Shown piece after piece: positions 42,532 to 53,500 of a stretch of DNA of 64,000 nt; positions within the stretch are counted from its first letter, which is position 1; each line of letters begins with the position of its first letter. The notes under the pieces were generated by a model that saw only the letters and a program-made list of their open reading frames with translations, was not told the DNA's origin and ran no database searches. A program made the translations under genes and the position numbers. The stretch comes from Ceratodon purpureus (lineage: Eukaryota; Streptophyta; Bryopsida; Pseudoditrichales; Ditrichaceae), in assembly GCA_014871385.1 (NCBI GenBank), contig CM026426.1:17608183-17672182 (forward strand), in the 5' to 3' direction.

Positions 42532-44007
42532 TCAGTAACCCACGCGGTAGTGCTCGAAGGGAGTGGGCCAGTTGTGTGTATCTCTGAAACGGTTAATAAG
42601 ATGTCCGAGTCCACCAATCGTTCCTCTGTTGTTTTGGCAAACTCTCTCAAGGTAACCTTCGAAAACCATTGCGAGTTCTCCGATATTCTGGAAATGGCGT
42701 GTTTCTACTGGCTCTGCTTCGTGGTATGCCGTGCACATGTTGCCCCTGTTGATCTTCGCCGCAATCTTCGCACCTGCGAAATCCTCCGATGCAACCGTCA
42801 AATCTGGAATGATTTGAATATCTTGGTTTTCCTTGTGTACGTATACCACGCGAGGATCCACCCAGTATCGCCTCGTCATAGTCTCCTCCATCTGATGGAC
42901 AATATCAAAAACCCAAGGCGACCTTCTATTCTCTAGTGTCTTCGTCATCAAGCCCCAATCACAAACCTCGATGTAGATCTTGGACTCATCTTCCAGAAAG
43001 TGAAGTAGGATGTTGTCCGGTGACAAGTCATTCTGGAGGTAACCGTATTTGTGCACAGCATCTATGATGTTACACAATGCCCAAGCAAGCTCTGTACGCT
43101 TACTTCGGAAAAGTTGGAGACGCTTCCCTAGAATCGGACTGTCCTCTGCATTCTCTCTGAAGATGTAGTCGATGGGGAGGTCACCCGGGGCCTCGTTGTC
43201 TCTCTGTAGCATGGCTCGAAGGGTCCCACCGTTCCACCAGAACATGAATCCCACATGTTCCAACTGATGAATGGCCATGAAGCGGATGACACCAGGATGG
43301 GGAATCCTTATTGCAAGAGATTCATTGTTGTGGTCCACACGTGCCAAATCCGGCCTCATAGACCAATTGAGCGGCCGTTTCTCAGCAAACTCCCAGTACG
43401 GTGGGATTTCCGGGTTTCCTTCGAAACGAACCCTACGTATGGTAGCATAACCACCTCTCTGGACTTCCTTGTCCAAGTAATAGAAAATTGCAAAGTCTGC
43501 CAAGATAGTCAAATGCCGTTTACGTAAGTCAGCCGCCGTCTCCATCCCAATCGGAGAATTCCACCAAGTAATAGACGCCCGTCGATGCTTTCTTGAGCTT
43601 AGGGGCGCCATTAGTCTCGTGAAGCAATCTGCCTTTGCAATAGTATCCTTGAAGGCCTGGACTCCCCCCCTTTGCGCCTTTGCATACTTAGTAATAACCT
43701 CTTTAGCATTCCATAACGCATCGTGTGCACGTTGTGACACGAAATGATCGTAACCGGGCTTCTGTGTATCCGAATGCCAGCACGGATCCATCAAACGATC
43801 CCTAATCTTTGTCTCCATCTCTGACTTGAATTTCCTGGGCCCATCTTCCCCATACCGAACGTAACGACTATTCAATGAAACAAGGGTATTCTCCTGATAA
43901 AATTCCACGATGAATGCCACAATATAATCCCTGCAACGTAAGCTCAGCATGTCATCGAATTTGTTCGCCCATTCCCCCACATTCTTCTGCTTCTTGTTCT
44001 TCGGCAT
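42532..44007 (-). CDS. Divergent protein kinase-like protein carried by the hAT unit
   Basis: Uninterrupted 491-aa frame with ATG (MPKNKKQKNVGEW). The first 170 residues are unrecognised. From about residue 180 a kinase fold can be traced: a glycine-rich-loop-like VQRGGYATIRRV, a possible AEK lysine (WEFAEKRPL), a hinge-like FWWNGGTLRAML, a catalytic loop YLQNDLSPDNILL at about residue 325 (catalytic Asp and the following Asn kept; HRD changed to QND, Lys replaced by Ser), and CDWGL in place of DFG with the metal-binding Asp kept. The activation segment is atypical (MTRRYWVDPRVVY). Activity is therefore possible but unproven. No membrane segment or signal peptide. It is the left-reading partner of the gene at 40087. 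Confidence 0.72.
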   Translation of the reverse strand: MPKNKKQKNVGEWANKFDDMLSLRCRDYIVAFIVEFYQENTLVSLNSRYVRYGEDGPRKFKSEMETKIRDRLMDPCWHSDTQKPGYDHFVSQRAHDALWNAKEVITKYAKAQRGGVQAFKDTIAKADCFTRLMAPLSSRKHRRASITWWNSPIGMETAADLRKRHLTILADFAIFYYLDKEVQRGGYATIRRVRFEGNPEIPPYWEFAEKRPLNWSMRPDLARVDHNNESLAIRIPHPGVIRFMAIHQLEHVGFMFWWNGGTLRAMLQRDNEAPGDLPIDYIFRENAEDSPILGKRLQLFRSKRTELAWALCNIIDAVHKYGYLQNDLSPDNILLHFLEDESKIYIEVCDWGLMTKTLENRRSPWVFDIVHQMEETMTRRYWVDPRVVYVHKENQDIQIIPDLTVASEDFAGAKIAAKINRGNMCTAYHEAEPVETRHFQNIGELAMVFEGYLERVCQNNRGTIGGLGHLINRFRDTHNWPTPFEHYRVGY

Positions 44008-44289
44008 CGTGGAAAGCCTTCAAGGCATCAAGAAATCGTAACCGCAACTCCAAAGAAACCCTCAATTCCCACAAAGATTAATAAGAGCAATACATATCCA
44101 AAGGGTTTTGAAAAAAACCGTTTAAAATTTTGAAAAATCCACCCCCCCCCCCCCCCCCAAATAAAGGACCCCTTTCCTCCCGGTGAGAACGACCAACGGA
44201 GAAGGAGCGAATCCCCCACTAGTAGCAATCAGCCTCACTCGAAAAGGGAGAAAAAAGGTAAAAAATGAAGAGGCGGCTTCCCCTTATAT
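44008..44289 (-). promoter_or_regulatory. Upstream region of the kinase-like gene with a 17-bp C tract
   Basis: Contains 17 consecutive C at 44142-44158, about 135 bp upstream of the ATG, preceded by AAAATTTTGAAAAATCCA; the RING gene's upstream region has AAAATTCAAAAACT before its C tract. The layout (ATG, AT-rich leader, C tract, GC-rich array) is shared by both genes. Confidence 0.45.
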
Positions 44290-44965
44290 AGGGGAAGCCG
44301 ACCTCGCGGCCGTCCCTACGGCCGTCCCCGCGGCCGTCCGATCTATGGCCCCCGCGGCCGTCCGATCGGGCAATGGCGCCGCGTGGCCGTCTCCGCGGTC
44401 GGCCGCGTCTCCACGCGGTTGGCCACGCGGACGGCCGTGTCTCCACGCGGTCGCCCACGCGGACGGCCGCGGGATCGGACGACCCTCCGCGGCCGCCATG
44501 GTCGGCCTGGGAGGGCCGTCCAATCCCGTGGCCGTCCCCGCGGCCGACCGCGGAGACGGCCGCCCGATCGGACAGCCCACCCAGGCCAACCATGGCGGCC
44601 GCGGGCCGTCCGATCCCGCGGCCGTCGCCGTGGCCGATCGCGGGGACGGCCGTGGGATCGGACGGCCTGCGGTTGGCCGCGGCGATCGGGCGGTCCCTGA
44701 TGGCCCGCGCCGGGGTCAATCCGAGCCGTCGGATCCCGCGGCCGTCCCCGTGGCCGTCCCCGCGGTCGGCCACGGCGACGGCCGTGGGATCCGACGGCCC
44801 TGGAGGGCCGCCCACATCCGACGGCCCGCGATGTGCCAGCACGGCCGCATCTTGGCCGTCGGATCGACGTGCGGCCGTCCCCAGCGACCCCGCGGCCGTC
44901 TTCGCGGCCGTTCCCGCGTACGGACGGCCGAGATGGGGCGTGGTGGCGAAATCGGGCGATCGGAC
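44290..44965. repeat. GC-rich GGCCGTC array 4
   Basis: About 670 bp of GGCCGTC/GACGGCC, CGCGGCCG and GGATCGGACGGCC words; CpG-dense. Overlapping ORFs above 100 codons in all frames are artefacts. It adjoins the right terminal region, which holds further GGACGTCC words (45050-45100). Confidence 0.88.
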
Positions 44966-45117
44966 GGTTGGGGAATGTTTTTACCCCTCCAGGGTCGCAA
45001 AATTATTACCGCGACGTAATTCATGAGCGTCGGGGACGCCACGCCTGGGACGGGGGACGTCCGGGTCGGACGTCTTGACGTCCGGAGTCGGGTCGGACGT
45101 CTATTTGAACAACCCTG

Positions 45118-45125
45118 GTTTTAAG
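45118..45125. repeat. hAT target site duplication, right copy (GTTTTAAG)
   Basis: Directly follows ...ACAACCCTG; identical to 28325-28332. Confidence 0.85.
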
Positions 45126-46776
45126 GGAAGGATAATGAAAAATAAATGTTAAAATAAAATTGGATAACTTAATACAATTACCCGATACATTAATGTATCA
45201 GTCATTTGCAAATAGGATCGTGAAGAATCAGAAATTATATATAATCAAGAATGTCATTCTTCGTGGGGCCAGGGTGGAAAATGAACGTCAAAGTTCAGTT
45301 GCACGGATTGAAGTAATGTATATAGAACAAATGATATGAAGGGACACGAAAATGATGTAGGCTAGGATGAATGATTATATTCATGAGATATAAGTTTGAA
45401 TAACTAGAAAAAAGAAAATTAACTGGGCAAATGAAAAAATAAAATCCGAGCAGTAACAAAGTTTCTGAATATAACTATCAATTGTAAGTGATATATAACG
45501 ATTATAAATAGTTTCATATACGTGAGAAATAATATGGTGATACGGATATTCAAGAAAATGTTACATGCAAATATGAAGTTTTGAAGATCATCAAAAACCA
45601 ATGAATGTATTCATGCGATTTAATATCCACATAATGAGTTGTTTAGTGGTACATAAAGATTATATATGTCCTCCATCCGACATGGTTTTATTAAACCATG
45701 GATGGAATAGAGGAGACCGTACAAATCGGGCGTTTCCAGGCAACAAAGGTAGACATCGAACTCTGACTTCAAAAAACAACATGAAGGTGACCCCTTGTTT
45801 AGGTGGGTGACTCTTTGTACAGCAGTTCTCATCCGTGGCCTTGACTTGTGCTGCTCAGCCGCTGTTCTACAAGGAGGCCTGCTTTGGTCTATGAGAGGAG
45901 GTCCCGTGGTGCGGAACGTGATCTTCCATCGCACAAGTCGTTCCGTCTTTATTGAGGAACAAAGCTCGCGTAGGCTGCGATCTGGACGTGATCCTACAAT
46001 TCTGGGTTCTCGGTTCTTCATGTAGCGTAGTTTTAGAGGGGAGAGAGGCGCGGCAATGGTTGTGGTAGAGTATAGTGTTGGAGTTGAGACGGCAGCATGG
46101 AGTCAGGTGAGAGATGAGGATTCAAGAAACCAGGGTTAGGGTTTAGTACGCCTTCATGTTTTCTTTGGATATAGCTTTTTTTTCTTGAGGTGGGCAGTCG
46201 GGTTTAGGTCTGTAAAATGCTGGATTCCGACATGTAAAGACAGCAGCAAGAATTGGATAGTAGATTTTAGTGGATGCTCAATAGAGGTGGAAGTTGCCCC
46301 TTCTTATAATGTTGTTTAGGGTTATAGGTGAATATTGGGATTCTCTTTGATTAGGACTGTAGGTGGTTGGAGAGGCTTGCCAGGACGTTGTTTTCACAAT
46401 TTATGCTACATAGGGTACCGGTATTTTGTAGCATAAATCGTGATTGAACAAAAATCGTGAAAACATCCGGTATTTTGTTCAATCAGTATACAACTTCTCT
46501 GTGCGTGGTCACACGTTCTGATTGTTTATCGCTTCTCGTTTTGGTGGGTTGTAGATAAGAGCCGGAGATTAACAAGGGCATCGTTGCAGCATGTTCTTGT
46601 AGGTGACACGAGTTTTGAGGCCGCGATTGGACCATTGCTGGGGCTAAGGGATGTGGCGAAAGAAGGCAGTGATGCTTCTACGGACCTAGACGTGCAGTTT
46701 AAAGAAGGTTCTTTCACAGGGTCAACTCAGACAGGGCAGGAGCTGTAGGGGAGGTACAGCTCACAGTAGACCACGG
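45126..46776. other. AT-rich spacer and leader of Ulp1-element copy 2
   Basis: 45126-45600 continues the AT-rich spacer interrupted by the hAT unit. From about 45.8 kb composition is normal. The stretch 46020-46780 has G/T-rich, intron-like sequence with TTAGGGTTTAG words and may hold leader exons of copy 2 (for example an ATG at 46055, MVVVEYSVGVETAAW). Short direct and inverted copies of ACAAAATACCGG occur at 46415-46490 (TACCGGTATTTTGTAGCATAA and TCCGGTATTTTGTTCAATC). No gene can be assigned. Confidence 0.35.
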
Positions 46777-49089
46777 TTGCCTCCAGCCATAAGTTCAGGT
46801 TTGATATCTTTCCTTGGTGTTGGAGTGACAGGACCCAGAATTCTTTTTCCCGAGGACGAGAAATTAATCATCAACGAGGATAAGCGTCTTATAGACGGGC
46901 TGGGACTGGAGACCTGGAAGATGCTACTAAGGAACGGACCACAAGGTCTACAAGAGGTACATCACGTTCCGCCAAAGGAGTTTATCTAAGTCGACCTAGT
47001 TCGCATTAAATGTTGGCCACTATAATGCTGTAGGTCTCAGAATCGCTGCATTACACATGGCAGGGGTATACAGTTGGAGGCGAGAGGGTATATAGAGCTG
47101 AGTTAAAGCAGGGTAGAGTACCATGCGCATGTCTGTATACTGAGCGGGAATACAAAGATCTTGTAGTCGAGGCGCACTACACCTGCCGTTATCACTTTTA
47201 CGAGAACCCACATGGCCACGAAAGTGTTATTACTACTAGTGTAAGTACTGTCACGAGGACTTTAGTGATAAGAATGTAATTTCTTATCATCGTTATAAGG
47301 ATCAGTGTGACAAGTGGAGGGAAGTTGGTTCCGGAGTTTTGAAAATGTATCCTACGTTTACTCAGAGTGAACAACACGTGCTTAAAGGAATCTTATAGGA
47401 AGCAAGTTTGATATTCCTAGAGAAAGAGGGTTGCCGACCATAGAATCCGAGGGTACAGCTACCACGTGTAGTGCAGCCAATAACCAAAAAGGACAGGGAC
47501 TCTGTAAAGGAAGTGAGACGAGGGTCAGGTAAGGATGTAGATATTCTCAATGACACGCCACGGAAGGATGGATCTTGCACTACAGGACAGCGCCATGTGA
47601 CAATGGTTTACAAGAAAAAGGACTGCGCCGTAAAAGAGTCTACTGAGAGGGCAAAGACCTCGGTAGTGCAGGAAAAGTTCCCGAGGGAGAGCAAGTCTGT
47701 AGTGCAGTACAAGGAGGAAGGTTCTCATTCAGACGAGCCGCATTTTTGGGTTAGATATTCCAAACAAGACCGCGTCGGGGCACCGCTTGTTGCTCCTCAA
47801 ACAAAGGGACATCTTGAAGGAGTCGTCAAAAAGAAGAGTACTTTGTTGGCTGGAGCAAGGAAGAGAAAAAAGGACCAGGAGGCTGCGGAAGAGGTGCTCT
47901 CCTGGGTTAGGGAGAATCCTAACTCCACCAATTTGCAGTAAGAATATCACGAGGACGTTTCCCCATTTGATTCCTCTACACAGGTTGGGTCGGGAAAAGG
48001 AGCCTTCATTCCGATGTAGTGCATGAAGATGAGCCAATTTTGTCTTATACGTTTCTCGTTGATGCTACTCAAGAGGGCATACTGGAAGAAGCCGAACGTT
48101 ACGCAGCTTCTTTAATAGTGGAAAACACATTTCCGAACATTGGCCCACATCCCCAGGTTAAGAGTTGTCCAGGGTTGTATCACCTGATCCAGGAATCACC
48201 AGTCAGCACTATCATTGACCGCAAACTCTTGCACAACCATGAAGAATGCATGGTCGAGCTTCGGAGACTAGAAGCAAGAGACGAGCTGGGAGGGCTCATA
48301 TTTGCCTCTATAGGCTCATGGATAGCATGGAAAGAATCACAGGTACATGCGTGTACAATCTTCCTTGTATTTTCCCTGCATCTCGATTCTTTTATCTCAC
48401 ACTCTCATATTAACACAATGAATGTCTTCGATCTCCTTTCCTATTATGTTTCCAGGTCCAGGGGGAATCTGAGGCACGACAAAAAGAGGACGTGAACTTT
48501 GTTATGATGTCTATGAAGCCCTGGAATCCTTACATTGAGTTGATAAACCACGACGGAAGAAACTCCGAACTTACCAAGCTAGAGCACTACCTGCAGTACC
48601 TCAAGGATAAGGCTATGTATGTCTCCAAACAACTCAATGCAGAGATTGCACTACAGGACCGACGGAAGTCACATGTTCTAGGCCAGCTTAAACTGTACGA
48701 CTGCGAAAGGAAGATGCGATTGGAGGACAGGGATTGGGGTTGGTCCCCCATGTTTCGGATATTGTGCAAAGAAGGATCTCCTGTACTTCCGCCACGTCCA
48801 TGCTCTCATACACAGGAGGAGCTAGACCGTATACTTGCTGCACTACATGCAGATGACAAGATGAAGCCTATGTCAATGGAGTTTGACTGTCCTCATATTG
48901 TCTGTGCACTAAAGTTGTACGCCCGTGTCTCCCTTGGACGGCGCTCCCCAATTTGCCATCCAGTTATGGGCATGACAAGAGCAAATATACTTGCTATAGC
49001 AAAGGACAAAGTAGAGTCAAAATGACTCTCAGCATGTGCCCAAGATGTTGTTGACATTGGCTGGGCATATTTCCCATGCATTTTAGGAG
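46777..49089 (+). pseudogene. Ulp1-element copy 2, N-terminal and middle regions
   Basis: Homologous in order to copy 1 at 22.6-24.9 kb. Pieces: 46777-46956 (INEDKRLIDGLGLETWKML), then after an apparent intron 47034-47240 (GRVPCACLYTEREY); then a finger region shifted in frame (YCHEDFSDKNVISYH, KMYPTFTQSEQ) with at least one stop; 47471-47941 basic linker; 48019-48341 (PGLYHLIQESPVS); then exon 48455-49089 (EHYLQYLKDKAM, DWGWSPMFRIL, CPHIVCALKLYARV, GMTRANILAIAKD, SACAQDVVDIGWAYF). A TGA at 49023-49025 stands where copy 1 has CGC (Arg). The coding sequence is cut at 49089 by the Mutator-like element and resumes at 59279. Confidence 0.65.
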
Positions 49090-49099
49090 GTATCTGTGC
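49090..49099. repeat. MULE target site duplication, left copy (GTATCTGTGC)
   Basis: Ten bases identical to 59269-59278. Removing the element and one copy restores an open reading frame of the host sequence across the junction. Confidence 0.9.
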
Positions 49100-49280
49100 G
49101 GGGAAAGTTTGTATGTGAGCGGAGAGCGTAGAGCGGAGAGCAGAGAGCACAGAAATGACAATTAGCCAAATTTTCAAAAGCAAAGTAGACCCTATAACCG
49201 TGGAAAGTTACTAAAATAAGGCATGATTTTGTTACTTTTTTAAGGAAAAGAGTATATTACCGTGGAAATCAGGGTTATCT
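49100..49280. repeat. MULE left terminal inverted repeat
   Basis: Contains GAGCGGAGAGCGTAGAGCGG, AGCACAGAA, GACCCTATAACCGTGGA and AGTTACTAAAATAAG in order. The same words appear inverted at the right end, with one 14-bp insertion (an extra GGAGAGC-type unit) there. Confidence 0.8.
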
Positions 49281-50503
49281 CTGGTAAGAATTTATTACGT
49301 TTGTTCTCTAAGATACAAATTAGGGCTGATGTCATGATGACGTCATGCATACAATCCTTTAGATTTGGTTTAGTATTGGATGTAGATACGAGTATTCCAG
49401 CATCATGTTTTTAGATAATATAGATAATTCTAGGAATAAGAAAACTCAAAACAAGCAAAAAGAAATGGTCTTAAAAGTTCGTGGAATATTTCAGAGTTCG
49501 TGTACAATAATGGAGTAGCTGAAACCAAGATGTATACCAAGTCAAACTGCTTGTCTGGGTTGAAGAACTCTTCGTCTTTAGACAAGACCATTCCTAGCTT
49601 AAGTGTCAAGCAATGATCTATATAAACCTTAGCAGACGTCCAAGACATTGTATTAGTTCAATGATTTCTATAAAACTTACGCTTGTACTTGCTAGGTAGT
49701 TGTTTGAAGGTATGGGCAATTCATTTGAGATCTTAGCTTGTGAAACGATTTTACAGGATTTGCTTAAGCGGATGGCGGATGGGCCAAACCCCTGGGATCA
49801 TATAGGTAGTAGTGCAACGCAGGGTTGGACTCCGCTGACGGTAATCACGTTTGAAGACGTCGAGAACACTCGTGCTGTGTCGAAGATGTGGAACCGTGAG
49901 ATTGACAGCAGTCCTGAATATGCATGCCTTCGGCTAGCGAGGTGAGATTTCTTTTTGTACGAGGGTTGCCATTGGAGTCCGAAGCACGAATACGAAGTCA
50001 ATTGGTTCAACATCACCTAGAGTGTTTTTAGGAGTTCTTGGACATTTGCAAATCCAATTTACAACGAGAGGTTAAAGACTGCGTCCTTTGGAGAACTTAG
50101 TTGCGTTGAGTTAGATCAGTTGAGGTCATTGCTATTGGCCAATGGGAATCAGGTCTTAGATGTGCTGGAAGGAGAGAATATTTCTCCGAGAGATGGTATC
50201 TGGATCTCTCCCAAGAATAAGTAACATGGCTATGGAAATGTGATCCTTCTCGCATAATCCTTCTCGCGAGAGTTCCAAGGCGGAATACTCGTGGGGGGGG
50301 GGGGGGGGGGGGGGGGGGGTCAGAAACGGAAGGGACGGGAAGATCCTCAGGGATGTCGGCAATGATCAAGTCGACTCCTAGATGGTTCTCTTGTTTGCAT
50401 CAGTTCGGAACTTTGTTTTGGCGGCCTGCTCCAAACTTGAAGAAACAAGGAAGCAGAGTTAGAAAGCATAAAATGAATAGAAGTGGATGTATCCAAGAAA
50501 TGT
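49281..50503. other. Left internal part of the MULE
   Basis: No recognised gene. A plus-strand frame at 49700-49945 (MLNRDL-like, with FEDVENTRAVSKMWNREI followed by a donor-like GTGAGA at 49941) could be a single captured exon reminiscent of F-box-type leader sequences, but this is not supported further. A 27-bp G tract is at 50293-50319. Confidence 0.3.
50293..50319. repeat. 27-bp G tract
   Basis: Uninterrupted run of 27 G. Another run of 13 G lies at 52200-52212. Confidence 0.95.
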
Positions 50504-53500
50504 CTAAAAAATGGAACATACGTTGCGAATGAAGGCTTGAGTCTTGATCCAATCTGGGTCGCCGCCACCTTTTCTCTCCAGTCTCTTATTTCGCCGCAAC
50601 ATTGCATCCACAGATGAGTTGAAGACGGAAACATGTGTGGAAATCGAAGGTCCAGCGGAAGAAGTTGTTTGAGGAAAGAGTTTGGCCTTCCTCTGCTCAA
50701 TGAGACTTCTGGTGATCTCAGAAGCACTAATGGATGAAGGCGCATTCGCTGTGGTCGAAGTTGGTATTGGGACGTCTGTAGTTGGAGAAGCGTTGGATGT
50801 CTCCTTCCCTGGTGCGGAAGACTCCGCACCAGTATCCTGTGAGCCCAAGGACTTCGATCCCAGCTTTCGCAGTCGCCGCGCCCGCCCTTTCTTTGGTGGC
50901 GGTGCATATGACTGATCCTGAAGGCCTTCGGCCTCATCTGAACCGTTCCCAGAATCGTCGATGGCTGTTGATACCCCGTCAAGCTCAGATTTGAGCTCCG
51001 CTTCACAGTCAATAACGAAACCTCGAATGCAATCCAGTTACCAACAACCAGCGTCTAGGTGCGGCGAGCTGTACCTCTTCAACTGCAGAGGAGTATAGAT
51101 ACACTGGTCAGAGCCTTTTTGAATCCACGCGGCGAAGTACCGGGGGAACTTCTCAGGGTCAATTGCACCTTTTGAAAGCAGCTCTCTCTTGAAGTACCTA
51201 ATGAAATTCAACTGCCATAGATCAGAATCATATTCTTGACATTGTATAAAAGCAAAAAGGAAATAAGATACGAAGTCGTAGTTCATAAATGTCATACCGG
51301 TATGTCACACGCTTGACAACATTTGTAGCTCTCGGAAAAGAGGATAATTCAGACTTCTTATCGAAAGCCTTATCTACGCGGGTACTAAGAAATGAAGGGA
51401 ATGCCTTTTCCCAAAGGAGAATACGCCAACTCTCCACATATGCGTCGGGCCGCAACACTCCCGGGAACGACTTCCACTTGATGACGAGGTTCTCGGTCTT
51501 ACAGATGTCATCAAACTCCCGGATAACAGCATCTTCCACCTGCAACACAGAGGTAAAGTCGTTGAAATAAACATTGACATGGGACAAAGAAGAAGTGGTT
51601 TTAGTGATTATTACGAAGTTTGAAGGAACTATACCCCAGCCCAAAATGTTGCCTTGTTCAACCAGGGGTCGAGGTCGGCCTCCTTAAATTCTTGGGGCAG
51701 AAATCTGTAAGATTGTCGTGCACTTAGTGAAGAGTTCCACCACCTCAGCCAACGCGCTTTGAATTTGGCATTGACAGCTGCAGTAACAATCTTCTGAAGC
51801 TTCTCCACTGTCATCTCCGGCTTGGCAAAATCACTGTAATGCCGATTGATCTAGGAAATGAACATTTCATGAACGGGACGATTAGATTTTTTAAGTACTT
51901 AACGAACAACTAAAGTAGAAATGTCAAGAAACTCACCTCCGCAAGGAAGTCATCACCGTTTTTGGGATTGGCCATGGCCAGGTACTTGGTGAAGTCCTTC
52001 TTCTTTATGTAGTCGACCATGCTGGTTGAAGCGGCAGATATGGCATCCCAAACACCTGCTGCGGTTTGCTCTGTAATGGGTGTTTTCTCCTTGTAGGTCC
52101 TGGCAGCTTCGTCAGAAGCAGCCACGATTTCTGACTGGAAAATAAAATTATCAACTTGTGAGTATACAGAGTAGGGCAAATCATGACATTTAGAAGCGTG
52201 GGGGGGGGGGGGAGAAGTGCTTACACGATAAAGAAATGTAATGAAGATTTTGGTTGGCAAAGTAAACCATCCAGGAATTGATGGTTTGTGATTCAAAGAT
52301 ATTTGATACTCCTCCGATGTGAGCAGATCCTTGAATTCCTCCAATTTCATCACACCGAAAGAACAAATGCAAAAGACTTTTGCAGGAAGATTACTCTTCA
52401 CATGATCATTTTCTGTAGACCTGCTCAAATAGATGGTAGTTAATTAAAGCCATGAAGTGCAAGTTCAAGCAGCTTTTAAGAATTGGGGACAAAAAGTAGG
52501 GAAAAAATTCTTACCAGTTGATGTCGTGCATGGCATGAAGAAGGTTTCCCACATGACCGCGTAGGTCAAGAACAATGCAATGCACGGAGATGTGCCAAGC
52601 TGGATCTTCACTGTGATGGTTGTTGATATGTCTGTACCATGCGGCAAGTCGATGGTTACCTTCCCAGACATAGAACATCTTCCCAGAGAGCTCCTTCCAA
52701 TCCGAGTCTGCCAAGAGCTCATCTTCGAAAGCATCATTGACTTCTTGCCAACAAGGGCTCCAGTCAGCCTTGATCTCCGCAATGACTTCGGCTGTCTTCT
52801 CTTCGTGGTTGTACATGGAAATGTACATGACCCGGTCTCCATCTCTATATCCATTGACAAACTCTCGCTCCAAATGTTGAACTCCCATTTCTCCTACAGG
52901 TCGCACTCTTGCTATTGAGAGCATCCTGCAAAGGGGAACTAGGATACGGGACTTTGTCTTTGGGAGTATTCGGAGATCGTTGATGACGCCAATAGAGTCG
53001 ACTTTGTGATGTTTTCTATGTCCAAGTTCACTATCCACTGCATTCGTCAAATCAATAGGACAAGATGGCACTGGCAACTGATCCTGTGTTTGAGTTACCT
53101 GTCAAAGGTCATACGTATTCAGACTTGATTCAAAGACAAGGATTGTAAGCAAATCAAATACTATAAAGAAGAATAAAAGAATTACTTCTCACACTGATTC
53201 ATCTCTTTTGAGAACACAATCAGCAGCAGCAGAAATAAGTAGTGCACATGCGTCTATGTTCGTGGTGCATGACTATAATACTCCCTAGCCTGTCTACAGT
53301 TCCAGTGACGGCGCCTCTTCCAGAATCGCTTGGTCTATTGGACAGGGCATGGCAATATCGGCGGGAGGGCGAAGACAACATGGGCTCGCCTCCTCACTCT
53401 AATAGGCGAGGATGGAGAAGGTGGAGACATAGGCGGGGTCCCAAGTCGTGGAGAAGTAGGCATATAGCCCAGGGATATAGGCTTGTAGATAGGAGACGTA

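Larger units (their letters stand above)
28333..45117. mobile_element. Composite hAT-type transposon, 16.8 kb
   Basis: The ends are CAAGGTTGTCAC (left) and, read inward from the right, CAGGGTTGTTCA: short imperfect inverted ends of the hAT form, with an exact 8-bp target duplication outside. Both ends are followed by several GGACGTCC words. Inside are a hAT transposase (+), a RING-H2 protein (-), a protein sharing the RING protein's N-terminal domain (+), and a kinase-like protein (-). They form two convergent pairs, each flanked by CpG-dense GGCCGTC arrays, with AT-rich DNA between the pairs. This could be one big element or two related elements moved as a unit; inner termini were not found. 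Confidence 0.82.
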
